Positions 9,113-18,298 are shown, counted from the first letter of the stretch. The stretch is 64,000 nucleotides of DNA from an uncultured Blautia sp. (GCA_937900135.1 CALCDJ010000048.1:24716-88715), one strand, 5' to 3'. The notes: a model not told the origin generated them from the sequence alone. A program made the numbers and translations.

Positions 9113-10388
9113 CATCCATCTGAAGATCATGTCTCTGGCAGTTGGAATTCTGGTATGGCTTCTTGTAGTCAATATTGATAATCCCATTGAAACAAAGACA
9201 TTTATTGTTCAGAATGCCAACCTCCTGAACAGCGATTATATTGAAAGCATTACAGGAAAGATGCTTCTGACAGAAGAAAATCAGGCTCCGGTGCGTGTGT
9301 ACATCACAGGCGAGCGGAAAACTCTGGAAGGGATCAATCCTGCATCTGATATCCAGGTGGTAGCAGACCTTCAGCAGGCACAGAGTACAGAGACAGACCC
9401 GGTGATGGTTCCTTATGTGGCCACCTGTACCGGAATTGCCTCGGCCAATATTAAGGTGGTTCCCCAGAATTTAAGCGTACATCTTCAGGAGAAGGCGACG
9501 CAGGAATTTACCATTACGCCTTCTGTGGGGGATTCCAAACCGGGAAAGGGATACGAAATCGGTTCTCTTTCTGTAAATCCGGAGAAAATCAAAATTACAG
9601 GACCCAAGGATCTTGTGGGTAAAATAGATAATGTAAGTGCGGTGGTGAATGTGGACGGAATCACGGAAAACACCACCCAGCAGACAGAACTGATCGTAAC
9701 AGACAAAAATGGAGATCAGTTGGATTCAGAACTGGACAATCTTCGATTTGACAGAAAAGTATCTGTTTCCGTACGGCTTTGGAAGATTCGTACCGATGTA
9801 AAGATTGAGGCAGGCTATGTAGGGGTTCCTGCAGAGGGCTACTATGTAGATGCAGATACCGTTACCACAGTTCCCGATGTGATCAGTGTGGCAGGAAGCC
9901 AGGAAGCTCTGGACGAACTGGAAGGAATGGGAAATACCATCTGGGTTCCCGCTGACTATATGGATATTTCCGGAGACAACAGTGACCAGGAGAAAAAAAT
10001 CAACATCACCGAATTGCTTCCGGATGGGCTGAAGCTTACAAGCGGTTCCAGTGAAGACGTCTGGGTTCGGGTAAGTATTTTGCCGGAAGACAGTGAAGCC
10101 TATGAGCTTTCCACAGCAGACATTGAGATCAGAAACCTTTCCAAAGGTATGCAGGCAGTATTTGCCACAGCAGTTCTGGAAATCCGTGTGAAAAAAACGG
10201 AGCAGGGACTGGAAGCTCTGGATCCCAAGGAGGATATCAAGGCGTCTGTGAATCTGGAGGACAAGGAAGCGGGAAGCTATGAGGTTCCGGTGGAAATTGA
10301 ACTTCCAGAGGGATACGAACTGGTAAAGGATGAACAGGCGGAAATTAAAATTTCAGAAATTTCCAGCGTAGAAGAAAGCGGGGAATAG
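9087..10388 (+). CDS. cdaR: YbbR-domain protein, CdaR-like regulator of CdaA
   Basis: CdaR proteins are membrane-anchored, with extracytoplasmic YbbR repeats, and bind and modulate CdaA. The 433-residue protein starts with a basic segment and one membrane helix (residues 9-28, LKIMSLAVGILVWLLVVNI). Several beta-rich YbbR-like repeats follow, for example GYEIGSLSVNPEKIKITGP near 151 and GYYVDADTVTTVPDVISVAG near 249. It ends in an acidic stretch. The ATG at 9087 lies within the end of cdaA, with AAGGGGAGAG upstream. The pairing with cdaA is the main reason for the functional call. Confidence 0.9.
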   Translation: MKKRKLTNNIHLKIMSLAVGILVWLLVVNIDNPIETKTFIVQNANLLNSDYIESITGKMLLTEENQAPVRVYITGERKTLEGINPASDIQVVADLQQAQSTETDPVMVPYVATCTGIASANIKVVPQNLSVHLQEKATQEFTITPSVGDSKPGKGYEIGSLSVNPEKIKITGPKDLVGKIDNVSAVVNVDGITENTTQQTELIVTDKNGDQLDSELDNLRFDRKVSVSVRLWKIRTDVKIEAGYVGVPAEGYYVDADTVTTVPDVISVAGSQEALDELEGMGNTIWVPADYMDISGDNSDQEKKINITELLPDGLKLTSGSSEDVWVRVSILPEDSEAYELSTADIEIRNLSKGMQAVFATAVLEIRVKKTEQGLEALDPKEDIKASVNLEDKEAGSYEVPVEIELPEGYELVKDEQAEIKISEISSVEESGE

Positions 10389-10398
10389 GGGAGATACT

Positions 10399-10662
10399 AT
10401 GGTTAGTCAAAAAGTAACAGTAAAGAATCCAACAGGACTTCACTTGCGTCCGGCAGGACTGCTCTGCAAGGAGGCAATGAAATTTAAGTCTCTGATCACA
10501 TTTTCCTTTGAGGGCAGTATTGCCAATGCCAAGAGTGTGTTGAGCGTTCTTGGGGCATGTGTCAAAAGCGGAGATGAGATTGAGCTGACCTGTGAAGGGG
10601 AAGATGAAGAGGAAGCCCTCCGTTCTCTGGTAGACGCCATTGAGAGCGGACTTGGAGAGTAA
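10399..10662 (+). CDS. HPr family phosphocarrier protein
   Basis: HPr carries phosphate from enzyme I to sugar-specific IIA proteins of the PTS and, in Firmicutes, is a catabolite-control signal when phosphorylated on Ser46. The 87-residue protein has His15 in GLHLRPAG and Ser46 in NAKSVLSVLGA, both at canonical positions. The regulatory-serine surroundings differ from the textbook KSIMGVM, so it may be a Crh- or PtsH-like variant. It begins 10 bases after the ybbR gene, so it is probably cotranscribed with cdaA and cdaR. No enzyme I or HPr kinase gene is in the window. Confidence 0.9.
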   Translation: MVSQKVTVKNPTGLHLRPAGLLCKEAMKFKSLITFSFEGSIANAKSVLSVLGACVKSGDEIELTCEGEDEEEALRSLVDAIESGLGE

Positions 10663-10724
10663 GCCCACAACAGGGGAATATGTAAAAAAAGTGCATGGAT
10701 TAGGGAAATGAAGGAGGAATTATT

Positions 10725-13220
10725 TTGAAAAAAAGAGCAGTAGCAGTCTTGCTGAGCCTGACCTTGGGACTGACAGCTGTGAGCCAGACCGGCGCAGCCG
10801 TTTTTGACGATCAGGCAGGATCAGCTGTGACAGGAGTACAGGAGCAGACAGGAGATATATTTGGAGACGGCACTGCACAGGAAACTCCAATTCCTGGTGA
10901 CCAGGAAGTACAGCCGGAGGTTCCTGAACCGGAGACCCCGGAAGAGGTTACACCAACACCGGAGCTTCCACAGGAAGTGACGCCAACGCCGGAAGTACCA
11001 GGGGAAGAAATTCCTGCGCCAACACCGGATCCGGATTTGGATGTTTTTGACCCGGATGCAGTGGAACCGGAACTTACTCCAACACCTACCGTAGTGCCAG
11101 AGGAAGAAATTGATCTTTTTTCCAGCGGGGAAGAGGTACTTCTGGGACTGAATACCACATCGGTGGAAGTAAATGCTTCCGATTGGGAAACAACAGAATC
11201 CGGCGATTTTAAGCTTCGCAAGGATGGAGGCGCTTATTATACCCTGGCAGACGGACTGGTTCATTTAAAGACCGTTCAGGACAAAAATGCACCGTCTTCT
11301 GATACAGAAGCCCATAAAGGAGAGTTGGGATATTATCTTTTTGATGAGCAGGGAATTATGATCACAGGACAGAAAATCATGACCCCTGAAATTGCCAACT
11401 ATCCATATGAAACCCAGGAAGAATTTTTCTTCATGGATCTTGCGACTCTGGAAAGAGATCTGGCCGCTTCCGATTCTTCTCAGGGAACTGTTCTCACACC
11501 TGCCAATTCCAGTCTGGGACGACTGAAACTGAAATACTGGCTGTGGACTGGAAAAACCTTCCGCTATTATGATGCAGGCGGAAAATTCCTCTCTGTAGAA
11601 CAGTTGAAGGAAATCAATACGGCAGATGGAAAATATACCGGTTATTATACCATTGGGAAAGAAAAGTATTATCTGGATGCAGATGGAACTCCGGTGGTGG
11701 GCGATGTGACCATTGAGGATGGAATCGCACCGGGAAAATATCATTTCAAAAAAGCACAGAGCGCTTCTGATATTCCGGGAGCCATGGCTTGTTCCCAGTG
11801 GGTAGTAAAGAAGACAGAGAAGGGTGACCAGTGGTGCTACTACAAATCCAGTGGTCTGCTGTACGAGAGAGGAATGGTTGCTACCCGGCTTGATACAAAA
11901 ACCATGGGAGATTATCAGTATCTTCTCTCTTCTGACGGATACATTCAGAAGAGCTGCATGAAAAAGGCAGCCAATGGTTATTACTATGGCACAGATAAGT
12001 TAGGCAGAGTCTACAAAAGCAAACTGGTAAAATATGGCAATTATCGTTATTACTTCGATTCCAAAGGCCGCCGTGTAAAATGGAAAAACTGCTGGCATCG
12101 CTGTCCGGGAGCCGGAAACCGCTTCTATTATTTCGGAAGCACCTACGGCAGAGTTTCCGAAAAAACAGGATGGCAGAAGGTAGTAAGCAATAGTGGGAAA
12201 ATGTATGGATGGTTCTATTTCCCATCTTCCAAAAACCACTACATAGATACCATGACAAAAACCGGAAGATACTTCCGTCCAGACGGACGTCTGGCAGGAG
12301 GAATTACAGAAGTGAAAGGAAAAACCTATTTCTTCCAGTATTCTTCCTCAAAAGAGTATAAGGGTAAAATGTTCAAAAGTACCCTGATCAGCTATAAAGG
12401 AAAATGGTATTATGCAGGAAGCGCCGGTGTCCTGGCCAGAAACAAATGGATCAAGACCGGTGGAAATTACTATTATTTCCAGGATGACTTTACTGCCAAA
12501 ACCAATGCCTTTGTAAAGAGAAACGGCGTAAACGGTTATCTGGATTCCAGCGGTAAATTCTGTACCGGATGGGTTCTGGTCAATAATACCAACAACCAGG
12601 TAAGATATATCAATCCAAAGGGAACCGGATATGTAAAAAATACTTCTCTGGTGATCAATGGTCTGAGATATTACTTCGATAAAAACGGATACCGGAGAAA
12701 TGACCTGACCGCATCCATCAAAGGGCCTTATTATCTTGAAGTGGATCGTGTCAACGGTGTAATGACCGTGTACAATTCTTCCAGAAATACACCGGTGAAG
12801 AGCATCCGTGTTTCCGTTGGACTTCCAGGAACACCTACCGGACCGATCGGATACTTTACCCTTAGAAGAAGTCTTAGATGGCAGCCTCTGATGGGACCAT
12901 CCTGGGGACAGTATGGAACCCATGTACAGGGCGCTGGACAGGGAGGTATTTTCGTGCATTCTGTTGCAGGCTCTGCACCGAACAGTTACAGCCTTCCGGC
13001 AGCGGAATATAATAAGCTTGGAAATCCGGCTTCTCATGGATGCATCCGTTGCTGTGTAGCAGATGCCAAATGGGTATATGACAACTGCAATGGCGCAACT
13101 CTTCGTATTTTTGACGGAGCCTATAAGGCAGATGAAGCCTTTAAAGGACCTCTGGGAAGAAGACCTCGCGTGGCGCTTTATGGCAGCAAGAATTTCGACC
13201 CGACAGATCCGGCAATCTAA
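10725..13220 (+). CDS. Secreted L,D-transpeptidase with cell-wall-binding repeats
   Basis: YkuD-type enzymes form 3-3 peptidoglycan crosslinks or attach proteins to the wall through a catalytic cysteine. The protein has 831 residues and starts at a TTG with AAGGAGGA just upstream. A signal peptide (residues 1-25) is followed by a Pro/Glu/Thr-rich linker with repeated TPTPE-type units (about 45-130). Aromatic-glycine repeats of the CW_binding_1 type run through about 200-660 (YYFDSKGRRVKW, WYYAGSAGVLARNKWIK). The YkuD domain occupies about 668-815. FVHSVAG carries the conserved His, and SHGCIRC carries Cys773. It lies directly upstream of two more repeat-bearing wall hydrolases. Confidence 0.93.
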   Translation: MKKRAVAVLLSLTLGLTAVSQTGAAVFDDQAGSAVTGVQEQTGDIFGDGTAQETPIPGDQEVQPEVPEPETPEEVTPTPELPQEVTPTPEVPGEEIPAPTPDPDLDVFDPDAVEPELTPTPTVVPEEEIDLFSSGEEVLLGLNTTSVEVNASDWETTESGDFKLRKDGGAYYTLADGLVHLKTVQDKNAPSSDTEAHKGELGYYLFDEQGIMITGQKIMTPEIANYPYETQEEFFFMDLATLERDLAASDSSQGTVLTPANSSLGRLKLKYWLWTGKTFRYYDAGGKFLSVEQLKEINTADGKYTGYYTIGKEKYYLDADGTPVVGDVTIEDGIAPGKYHFKKAQSASDIPGAMACSQWVVKKTEKGDQWCYYKSSGLLYERGMVATRLDTKTMGDYQYLLSSDGYIQKSCMKKAANGYYYGTDKLGRVYKSKLVKYGNYRYYFDSKGRRVKWKNCWHRCPGAGNRFYYFGSTYGRVSEKTGWQKVVSNSGKMYGWFYFPSSKNHYIDTMTKTGRYFRPDGRLAGGITEVKGKTYFFQYSSSKEYKGKMFKSTLISYKGKWYYAGSAGVLARNKWIKTGGNYYYFQDDFTAKTNAFVKRNGVNGYLDSSGKFCTGWVLVNNTNNQVRYINPKGTGYVKNTSLVINGLRYYFDKNGYRRNDLTASIKGPYYLEVDRVNGVMTVYNSSRNTPVKSIRVSVGLPGTPTGPIGYFTLRRSLRWQPLMGPSWGQYGTHVQGAGQGGIFVHSVAGSAPNSYSLPAAEYNKLGNPASHGCIRCCVADAKWVYDNCNGATLRIFDGAYKADEAFKGPLGRRPRVALYGSKNFDPTDPAI

Positions 13221-13238
13221 ATAATGACAAGAACAGAG

Positions 13239-13270
13239 ACAGTCCTGTGATTTTTCACAGGGCTGTTTTT
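13239..13270 (+). terminator. Terminator after the L,D-transpeptidase gene
   Basis: The stem ACAGTCCTGTGA/TCACAGGGCTGT with a 4-base loop is followed by TTTTT. It lies 18 bases past the stop. Confidence 0.85.
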
Positions 13271-13273
13271 AGG

Positions 13274-13302
13274 TTGCAAAAATTCTGTTGCCCATGTATA
13301 AT
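13274..13302 (+). promoter_or_regulatory. Sigma-A promoter for the GH25 lysozyme gene
   Basis: TTGCAA and a consensus TATAAT are spaced by 17 bases, right after the upstream terminator and 46 bases before the ATG. Confidence 0.75.
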
Positions 13303-13347
13303 AAAAATGTCACAATTACGTAATATATTTAGAAAAAAGGAAAGAAC

Positions 13348-14949
13348 ATGCATATTAAAAAATGGATGAAAAAAACAGCGCTTCCTGTATTGGCAGGTGT
13401 GATGCTTCTGGCAGGGAGTGTGTCGGCCGCAGGCCCGGAATCAGGATGTTATCAACGCTATCTGACACTGGCAGAAGAAGAGCGGATCGAAGCACAGGAA
13501 GAAACGGCGCTCTATGGTTCTGCCCAAGGGAAAAAGGAAGAAAAAGCAAAGGTAGACCCTAAGGCATGGAAGAAGATCAATGGCGTCTGTTATAATGGAA
13601 GCGGAAAGGAGATTCCGGGAGCCATTACCCGAGGCATCGACGTATCGGAATGGCAGGGGGATATTAACTGGCACAAGGTAAAAAATGACAATGTGGATTT
13701 TGCCATGGTGAGGATCTCTTATGGTTCGTCCTACATGGATAAGAAGTATGATGCCAACATGAAGGGGGCAGAGGAAGCAGGGCTTCCGGTGGGAACCTAT
13801 GTGTTCAGTACCGCGACCACACCAGAGATGGCGTTAAAAGAAGCCAAGGTGGCCATCGAGAAGATGAAAGGCTATAAAGTCTCCTATCCGGTAGTCTTTG
13901 ATCTGGAGGACAGCCGGATGGGTAAGCTGTCCAAGAGCCAGGTGTCGAAGATCGCACTGGCGTTTTGTAACGAAGTCCGTAAAGCAGGTTATTACCCTAT
14001 GGTCTACTGCAATACCAACTGGTATGACACCGAGGTGGACTGGAGCCTGTTAAATGGGATTGACGTATGGATCGCCCGATATGGGGATAAGATTCAGGCG
14101 CCTTCGAAGGATTCCTACCATTATACCATCTGGCAGTCCACAGACGGAGATGGAGGCGGACTTCTGAACAGCACCAAGGGACTTATTGACGGGATTCCCA
14201 TATATAACAATGTAGATGTGGATTTTGGATATGTGGATTATACCAGGAAAATCGTTCCCCGGTATTATCCGGTGTCCAAATATGAGCCTTCTGTAAAACC
14301 GGATTTGGATACAGATGACCAGATCCAGACTGGAAAAAATGGCTGGGCAGAAGAAGGCGGGAAAACATATTACTATGAAAATGACGAAAAAGTAACTGGC
14401 TGGCAGAAGATTGACGGAAAGTATTATTACTTCAACGGAACCAAGGGATATCTCTATAAGGATAAACTGCTGACTTCCAGGAAGAAAAATATCTGCTATG
14501 TGGACAAGGACGGCGTTCGTGTATCCAAAAAGTGGGTGGACTGGAAGGAGAAACGGTACTACATGGCTTCCAACGGTTATGCAATCAAAGGCTTCCGAAA
14601 ACTCAGTGGAAAATATTATTATTTTGATCCGGAGGACGCATATCTGTATACCGATCAGAAAGTGATCGCCAGGGACGGCAGGATTCATTATGTAAATGAG
14701 GATGGTACGGCAAGCTGTAATGGTTTTCAGACCATAGAAGAAAACGGATCAAAAAACACCTACTTTTTTGACAAAAATGGATGCGCTTACAAGGGCTGGC
14801 ACAAGATTAACGGAAAGAAATATTATTTTTATAAAGGAACCAGCGAAAAATCTGGCAGACGGGCGGAGAGTATCCGCCTTACCAGCAGCAAGGGTGTGGT
14901 TTCTGTTTTTGACAAAAACGGAGTTTGTGTGAAACAGTATCATAAATAA
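13348..14949 (+). CDS. Secreted GH25 lysozyme with cell-wall-binding repeats
   Basis: GH25 muramidases cut the MurNAc-GlcNAc beta-1,4 bond. This 533-residue protein has a signal peptide (1-27). The GH25 domain covers about 95-290. It starts with GIDVSEWQGDINW, which holds the first conserved Asp, and contains FDLED with the acidic catalytic pair. It closes with the conserved NVDVDFGYV. CW_binding_1-type repeats fill the C-terminal half (GWAEEGGKTYYYEND, GWQKIDGKYYYFNG, GFRKLSGKYYYFDPED, GWHKINGKKYYFYKG). Its own promoter and AAGGAAAG site precede it. The amidase gene follows after 54 bases, so the two are probably coexpressed for wall turnover or cell separation. Confidence 0.94.
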   Translation: MHIKKWMKKTALPVLAGVMLLAGSVSAAGPESGCYQRYLTLAEEERIEAQEETALYGSAQGKKEEKAKVDPKAWKKINGVCYNGSGKEIPGAITRGIDVSEWQGDINWHKVKNDNVDFAMVRISYGSSYMDKKYDANMKGAEEAGLPVGTYVFSTATTPEMALKEAKVAIEKMKGYKVSYPVVFDLEDSRMGKLSKSQVSKIALAFCNEVRKAGYYPMVYCNTNWYDTEVDWSLLNGIDVWIARYGDKIQAPSKDSYHYTIWQSTDGDGGGLLNSTKGLIDGIPIYNNVDVDFGYVDYTRKIVPRYYPVSKYEPSVKPDLDTDDQIQTGKNGWAEEGGKTYYYENDEKVTGWQKIDGKYYYFNGTKGYLYKDKLLTSRKKNICYVDKDGVRVSKKWVDWKEKRYYMASNGYAIKGFRKLSGKYYYFDPEDAYLYTDQKVIARDGRIHYVNEDGTASCNGFQTIEENGSKNTYFFDKNGCAYKGWHKINGKKYYFYKGTSEKSGRRAESIRLTSSKGVVSVFDKNGVCVKQYHK

Positions 14950-15003
14950 AACACGTAGTTTCCTTTGAGGGGACAAAGATACAGAAGAAGGAAAGGGAAA
15001 AGG

Positions 15004-16323
15004 ATGAATAAAAAGAAATGGCTGTGCATCTTTCTGTGCACAGCGCTTGGAATGACCGCTCTTTTGGGCGGTTTTCCAGCGTTTGGAGAAAGAAAAGTCA
15101 GCAATAGCAAAAGACCTGTGGTGGTTTTGGACCCCGGACATGGCGGGGGTGAGGCTGGCGCCTGGGCAAAACATAACGGAATCACCTACAAAGAAGAGGA
15201 GATTAACTGGAAGATTTCCAATTATACCATGCAGGAATTGCAGAAGGCAGGAAACATTGAGGTGCATCTGACCAGAAGTTATCACCAAAGGATGGGACTG
15301 AGGGCCAGAGTAGAGGTGGCAAAGAGCCTGGAAGCGGATCTTCTGGTGAGCCAGCATATCAATTCTTCCCCAAGCGCTTCTCCGCGAGGGGCTTCGGTCA
15401 TGATTTCCAGAGGTACCTATCGCCCGTATCTGGTAAAAAAAGAAAAGAAATTCGGAAGCTACGTAATGGAAGAATTGGGAAACCTTGGGATTCATCGCCG
15501 TTTTCCGGAAACCGGAGGAATGGAATACCGGATGTCAGAGAACAACAGCAGATATCCCAATGGAGGCTTGAGAGATTATTATGGAATCGTGGCATCCAGT
15601 GTGGAAATGGATCTTCCGGGCGTGATCATTGAACATGCATTTATAAGCAGTCCCATGGATGCAAAAGAATTTTTAAGCTCCGACGCAAAACTGCGCCGTC
15701 TGGCTAAGGCAGATGCAAGGGCCATCCTCCGATACTGTAAAACTTTGCCCCAGGAAGAGATTCCGACTCCCCAGCCAGATCCGGAACCTGGAAAGAAAAA
15801 TGGCTGGTATAAAGAGAATGGACATCAATATTATTATGAAAATGGGAAAAAGATCAAAAACAAGCTGCTATTTTTGAAAGCTGGAATTTCCTATGTGGAC
15901 AAAGAAGGAAAGCGTCAGTACGGCTGGCAGGAGTTTAAAGGAAAAACCTATTACTTCAAACCAGATGGCATCGCACACTGTAATTGGATGAACGATCATG
16001 GAACCTGGTATTATTTTGATATCCAGGCAGGGTATCTCTACAAGGATAAGCTGATGAAAATGGGAAACGGAGACATTTATTATATGGATAAAAATGGCGT
16101 TCGTTTCAATAAAGGTTTTCGGACCATAAAATCAGGAAAAAAATCCCATACCTATTTTTTCGGACCAGATGGAAAAGCCAGAAAGGGATGGATGAAGTTA
16201 AATAAAAAATGGTATTATTTTACCAAAAATGCAGGAGTGATGTTGAAAAATACAAAAGTGAAAAGTTCCAGTGGTAAAATATACAAGTTCAATTCCAAGG
16301 GCGTATGCACCAATCGAAAGTAA
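15004..16323 (+). CDS. Secreted N-acetylmuramoyl-L-alanine amidase (Amidase_3) with cell-wall-binding repeats
   Basis: This zinc amidase cuts the bond between MurNAc and the stem peptide. I start it at ATG 15004 (439 residues), since a signal peptide (MNKKKWLCIFLCTALGMTAL) begins there and GGAAAAGG lies upstream; the frame is open to a TTG at 14965. Amidase_3 motifs are VVLDPGHGGGEAG (zinc His), EEEINW (zinc Glu), SQHINSS (zinc His) and VIIEHAFISSP with the catalytic Glu. The repeats then start (NGWYKENGHQYYYENG, YGWQEFKGKTYYFKPDG, KGWMKLNKKWYYF). The repeats closely resemble those of the lysozyme next door, which suggests the same wall ligand. Confidence 0.93.
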   Translation: MNKKKWLCIFLCTALGMTALLGGFPAFGERKVSNSKRPVVVLDPGHGGGEAGAWAKHNGITYKEEEINWKISNYTMQELQKAGNIEVHLTRSYHQRMGLRARVEVAKSLEADLLVSQHINSSPSASPRGASVMISRGTYRPYLVKKEKKFGSYVMEELGNLGIHRRFPETGGMEYRMSENNSRYPNGGLRDYYGIVASSVEMDLPGVIIEHAFISSPMDAKEFLSSDAKLRRLAKADARAILRYCKTLPQEEIPTPQPDPEPGKKNGWYKENGHQYYYENGKKIKNKLLFLKAGISYVDKEGKRQYGWQEFKGKTYYFKPDGIAHCNWMNDHGTWYYFDIQAGYLYKDKLMKMGNGDIYYMDKNGVRFNKGFRTIKSGKKSHTYFFGPDGKARKGWMKLNKKWYYFTKNAGVMLKNTKVKSSSGKIYKFNSKGVCTNRK

Positions 16324-16375
16324 GGCGCAGGATGGGAAAATCCGGGGAAACGTTGGTTTTCCGGGGGTTCAAGCC

Positions 16376-16404
16376 TTGAATCAGAGCGATAAAGATGCTA
16401 TAAT
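16376..16404 (+). promoter_or_regulatory. Sigma-A promoter for rfbB
   Basis: TTGAAT and a consensus TATAAT are separated by 17 bases, 70 bases before the rfbB ATG. It marks the start of the polysaccharide locus. Confidence 0.75.
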
Positions 16405-16474
16405 GACAGAAACCGTGTGGGCAAAAACAGCCGGCACATAATCAAGTCGATTGAAAAATTAAGGAGAGATAAGA

Positions 16475-17557
16475 ATGAGAACTTATTTGGTAACTGGCGG
16501 CGCTGGTTTTATTGGTTCCAACTATATTCATTATATGTTTGAAAAATATGGGGACGAGATCCGCATCATCAATGTGGACAAGCTGACTTATGCAGGAAAT
16601 CTGGAAAACCTGAAGGATGTAGAGAACAGAGAGAACTATACCTTCGTGAAAGCGGATATTTGCGACAGCGAAACTATCATGAAGGTTTTTGCAGAAAATG
16701 ATATTGACCGTGTGGTACACTTTGCAGCAGAAAGTCATGTGGACCGCAGCATTAAGAACCCGGATGTTTTTGTGAAGACCAATGTTCTGGGAACACTGGT
16801 TATGCTTAACGCAGCGAAGGCAGCGTGGGAGCTTCCAGACGGAACCTTCAAGGAAGACAAGAAATTCCTTCACGTTTCCACAGACGAGGTATATGGCTCC
16901 CTGGAAGAAGATGGAACCTTCTTCTATGAGACTACCCCATATGATCCTCACAGTCCCTATTCTGCAAGTAAGGCATCTTCCGATATGCTGGTGAAATCTT
17001 ATATGGATACTTATAAATTCCCGGCAAACATTACCAACTGCAGCAACAACTACGGACCATACCAGTTCCCGGAGAAACTGATTCCGCTGATTATCAACAA
17101 TGCTCTTCAGGGAAAGAAACTTCCGGTATATGGAGATGGAAAGAACGTTCGTGACTGGCTGTATGTTATGGATCATGCCAAGGGTATTGATATGGTACAG
17201 GAAAAGGGCCGCCTTTTTGAGACATACAACATTGGCGGACACAATGAGAAGCAGAATATCCAGATCATCCATATTATTCTGGATACCTTAAAGGAAATGC
17301 TGTCCGATGAAGATCCAAGAAAGGCTCTGGTAAGTGAAGATCTGATTACTTACGTGGAAGACCGCAAGGGTCATGACCGCCGTTATGCCATTGCTCCGGA
17401 CAAGATCAAAGAAGAAGTGGGCTGGTATCCGGAAACCTGTTTTGAAGATGGTATTCGTCTGACCATTCAGTGGTTCTTTGAACATGAGGACTGGATGAAG
17501 AATGTGACCAGTGGAGATTATCAGAAGTATTACGAAGATATGTATCATACAAAATAA
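16475..17557 (+). CDS. rfbB: dTDP-glucose 4,6-dehydratase
   Basis: RfbB (RmlB) converts dTDP-glucose to dTDP-4-keto-6-deoxyglucose. That product is the branch point to dTDP-rhamnose (RfbC and RfbD here) and to 4-amino-4,6-dideoxy sugars (the WecE homologue here). The 360-residue protein starts with the NAD-binding GGAGFIGSNY motif. It has the STDEVYG catalytic motif and SPYSASKASSD with the Tyr-x-x-x-Lys pair, plus the family phrase GDGKNVRDWLYV. It is flanked by its own promoter and a strong terminator, so it is monocistronic and separate from rfbA, rfbC and rfbD. Confidence 0.97.
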   Translation: MRTYLVTGGAGFIGSNYIHYMFEKYGDEIRIINVDKLTYAGNLENLKDVENRENYTFVKADICDSETIMKVFAENDIDRVVHFAAESHVDRSIKNPDVFVKTNVLGTLVMLNAAKAAWELPDGTFKEDKKFLHVSTDEVYGSLEEDGTFFYETTPYDPHSPYSASKASSDMLVKSYMDTYKFPANITNCSNNYGPYQFPEKLIPLIINNALQGKKLPVYGDGKNVRDWLYVMDHAKGIDMVQEKGRLFETYNIGGHNEKQNIQIIHIILDTLKEMLSDEDPRKALVSEDLITYVEDRKGHDRRYAIAPDKIKEEVGWYPETCFEDGIRLTIQWFFEHEDWMKNVTSGDYQKYYEDMYHTK

Positions 17558-17562
17558 AAAAG

Positions 17563-17603
17563 AGGCCGTCCGGCAGGAAAATGCTCCTGCCAGACGGCTT
17601 TTT
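17563..17603. terminator. Bidirectional terminator between rfbB and the EamA pair
   Basis: The stem GCCGTC-GGCAGGA with TCCTGCC-GACGGC has one mismatch and a loop of about 6 bases. T tracts occur on both strands (TTTTT after it on plus, CTTTTTT on minus). It lies between convergent genes. Confidence 0.88.
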
Positions 17604-17616
17604 CCTTTGTATTCTT

Positions 17617-17955
17617 TTATAAGGTGTAAACAATGATTCCGAGAATAATGATCAGATTTCCAATCATTTTTCCACGGGTAATTTTTTCCTTCAGAATAAG
17701 TCTTGAGAGAATCAGGACAAATACATAAGTGGCGGTATCAATAACCGGCCCGTACCGCATGTCCACCTTTGTATAACACCAGGTATTCAAAAGGAGAATT
17801 CCAAAAAAGAGTCCATAGGCTGTGATGACACGCCAGTTCAGATATTCCCGGAGCGGATTCTCATAAGTTTTGTTTGCGCTTTGTTTCAATAAAATCTGAG
17901 AGATGGCTGAAAAAAAGGTTCCTCCCAGCATAATCCATAAAAACATCCTATTCAT
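17617..17955 (-). CDS. Small EamA/SMR-like four-helix membrane protein (ArnF-like), second of a pair
   Basis: This 112-residue protein consists of about four hydrophobic helices in the style of half-length drug/metabolite transporter proteins. Members such as ArnE and ArnF flip undecaprenyl-phosphate-aminoarabinose. Visible motifs are ISQILLKQSANK near residue 16 and the C-terminal ILSRLILKEKITRGKMIGNLIIILGIIVYTL, typical of EamA ends (LKEK, G-x-x-LI-x-GI). The start at 17955 overlaps the stop of the preceding paralogue-like gene by eight bases, so the pair is translationally coupled and probably heterodimeric. The divergent neighbour is an ArnC-like glycosyltransferase, which supports a lipid-linked sugar flippase. 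That function is inference. Confidence 0.82.
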   Translation of the reverse strand: MNRMFLWIMLGGTFFSAISQILLKQSANKTYENPLREYLNWRVITAYGLFFGILLLNTWCYTKVDMRYGPVIDTATYVFVLILSRLILKEKITRGKMIGNLIIILGIIVYTL

Positions 17956-18298
17956 ATCGCTGCACCGTCCAGACTCCCAACAGCACAATAAGAATACCCA
18001 GAATATTCTGTACCGAAAGCTGTTCGTGGAAAATAATCACTGCCCAGATCTGGGACCACAAAAGATATACGCTTTTGTTGGCATAGGCAGTAGATAAAGA
18101 AAATTTCTTGATCACCTGCTGCCAGGCAATGGCATAAATACCGCAGTTGGCGATCATGAGAAACAGAAACACATAAAGCAGCGGCCCGGCAAGTCCATGT
18201 CTGTTATACTGAATAGAGGCAAGTTTGGAAAAAACACTTGTCAGTGAAAACAGAAGGATGTTCAGGTGCAGCTGTATATAATCTTTATACTTAGGCAT
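17948..18298 (-). CDS. Small EamA/SMR-like four-helix membrane protein (ArnE-like), first of a pair
   Basis: This 116-residue protein has about four hydrophobic helices. It contains FSLTSVFSKLAS near residue 16 and the EamA-like ending VIIFHEQLSVQNILGILIVLLGVWTVQRYE. The start at 18298 is chosen because GGAGGAG lies six to seven bases upstream, although the frame is open further. It overlaps the second half-transporter gene and has its own divergent promoter. The tandem of two short proteins copies the ArnE/ArnF layout. Small multidrug resistance pairs are an alternative reading, but the polysaccharide context favours a polyprenyl-phosphate-sugar flippase. Confidence 0.82.
   Translation of the reverse strand: MPKYKDYIQLHLNILLFSLTSVFSKLASIQYNRHGLAGPLLYVFLFLMIANCGIYAIAWQQVIKKFSLSTAYANKSVYLLWSQIWAVIIFHEQLSVQNILGILIVLLGVWTVQRYE

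Noticed and set aside
16341..16370. GC-rich stretch after the amidase gene as a terminator.
   Set aside because: Only weak pairing (GGAAAA with TTTTCC over a large loop) and no T tract.
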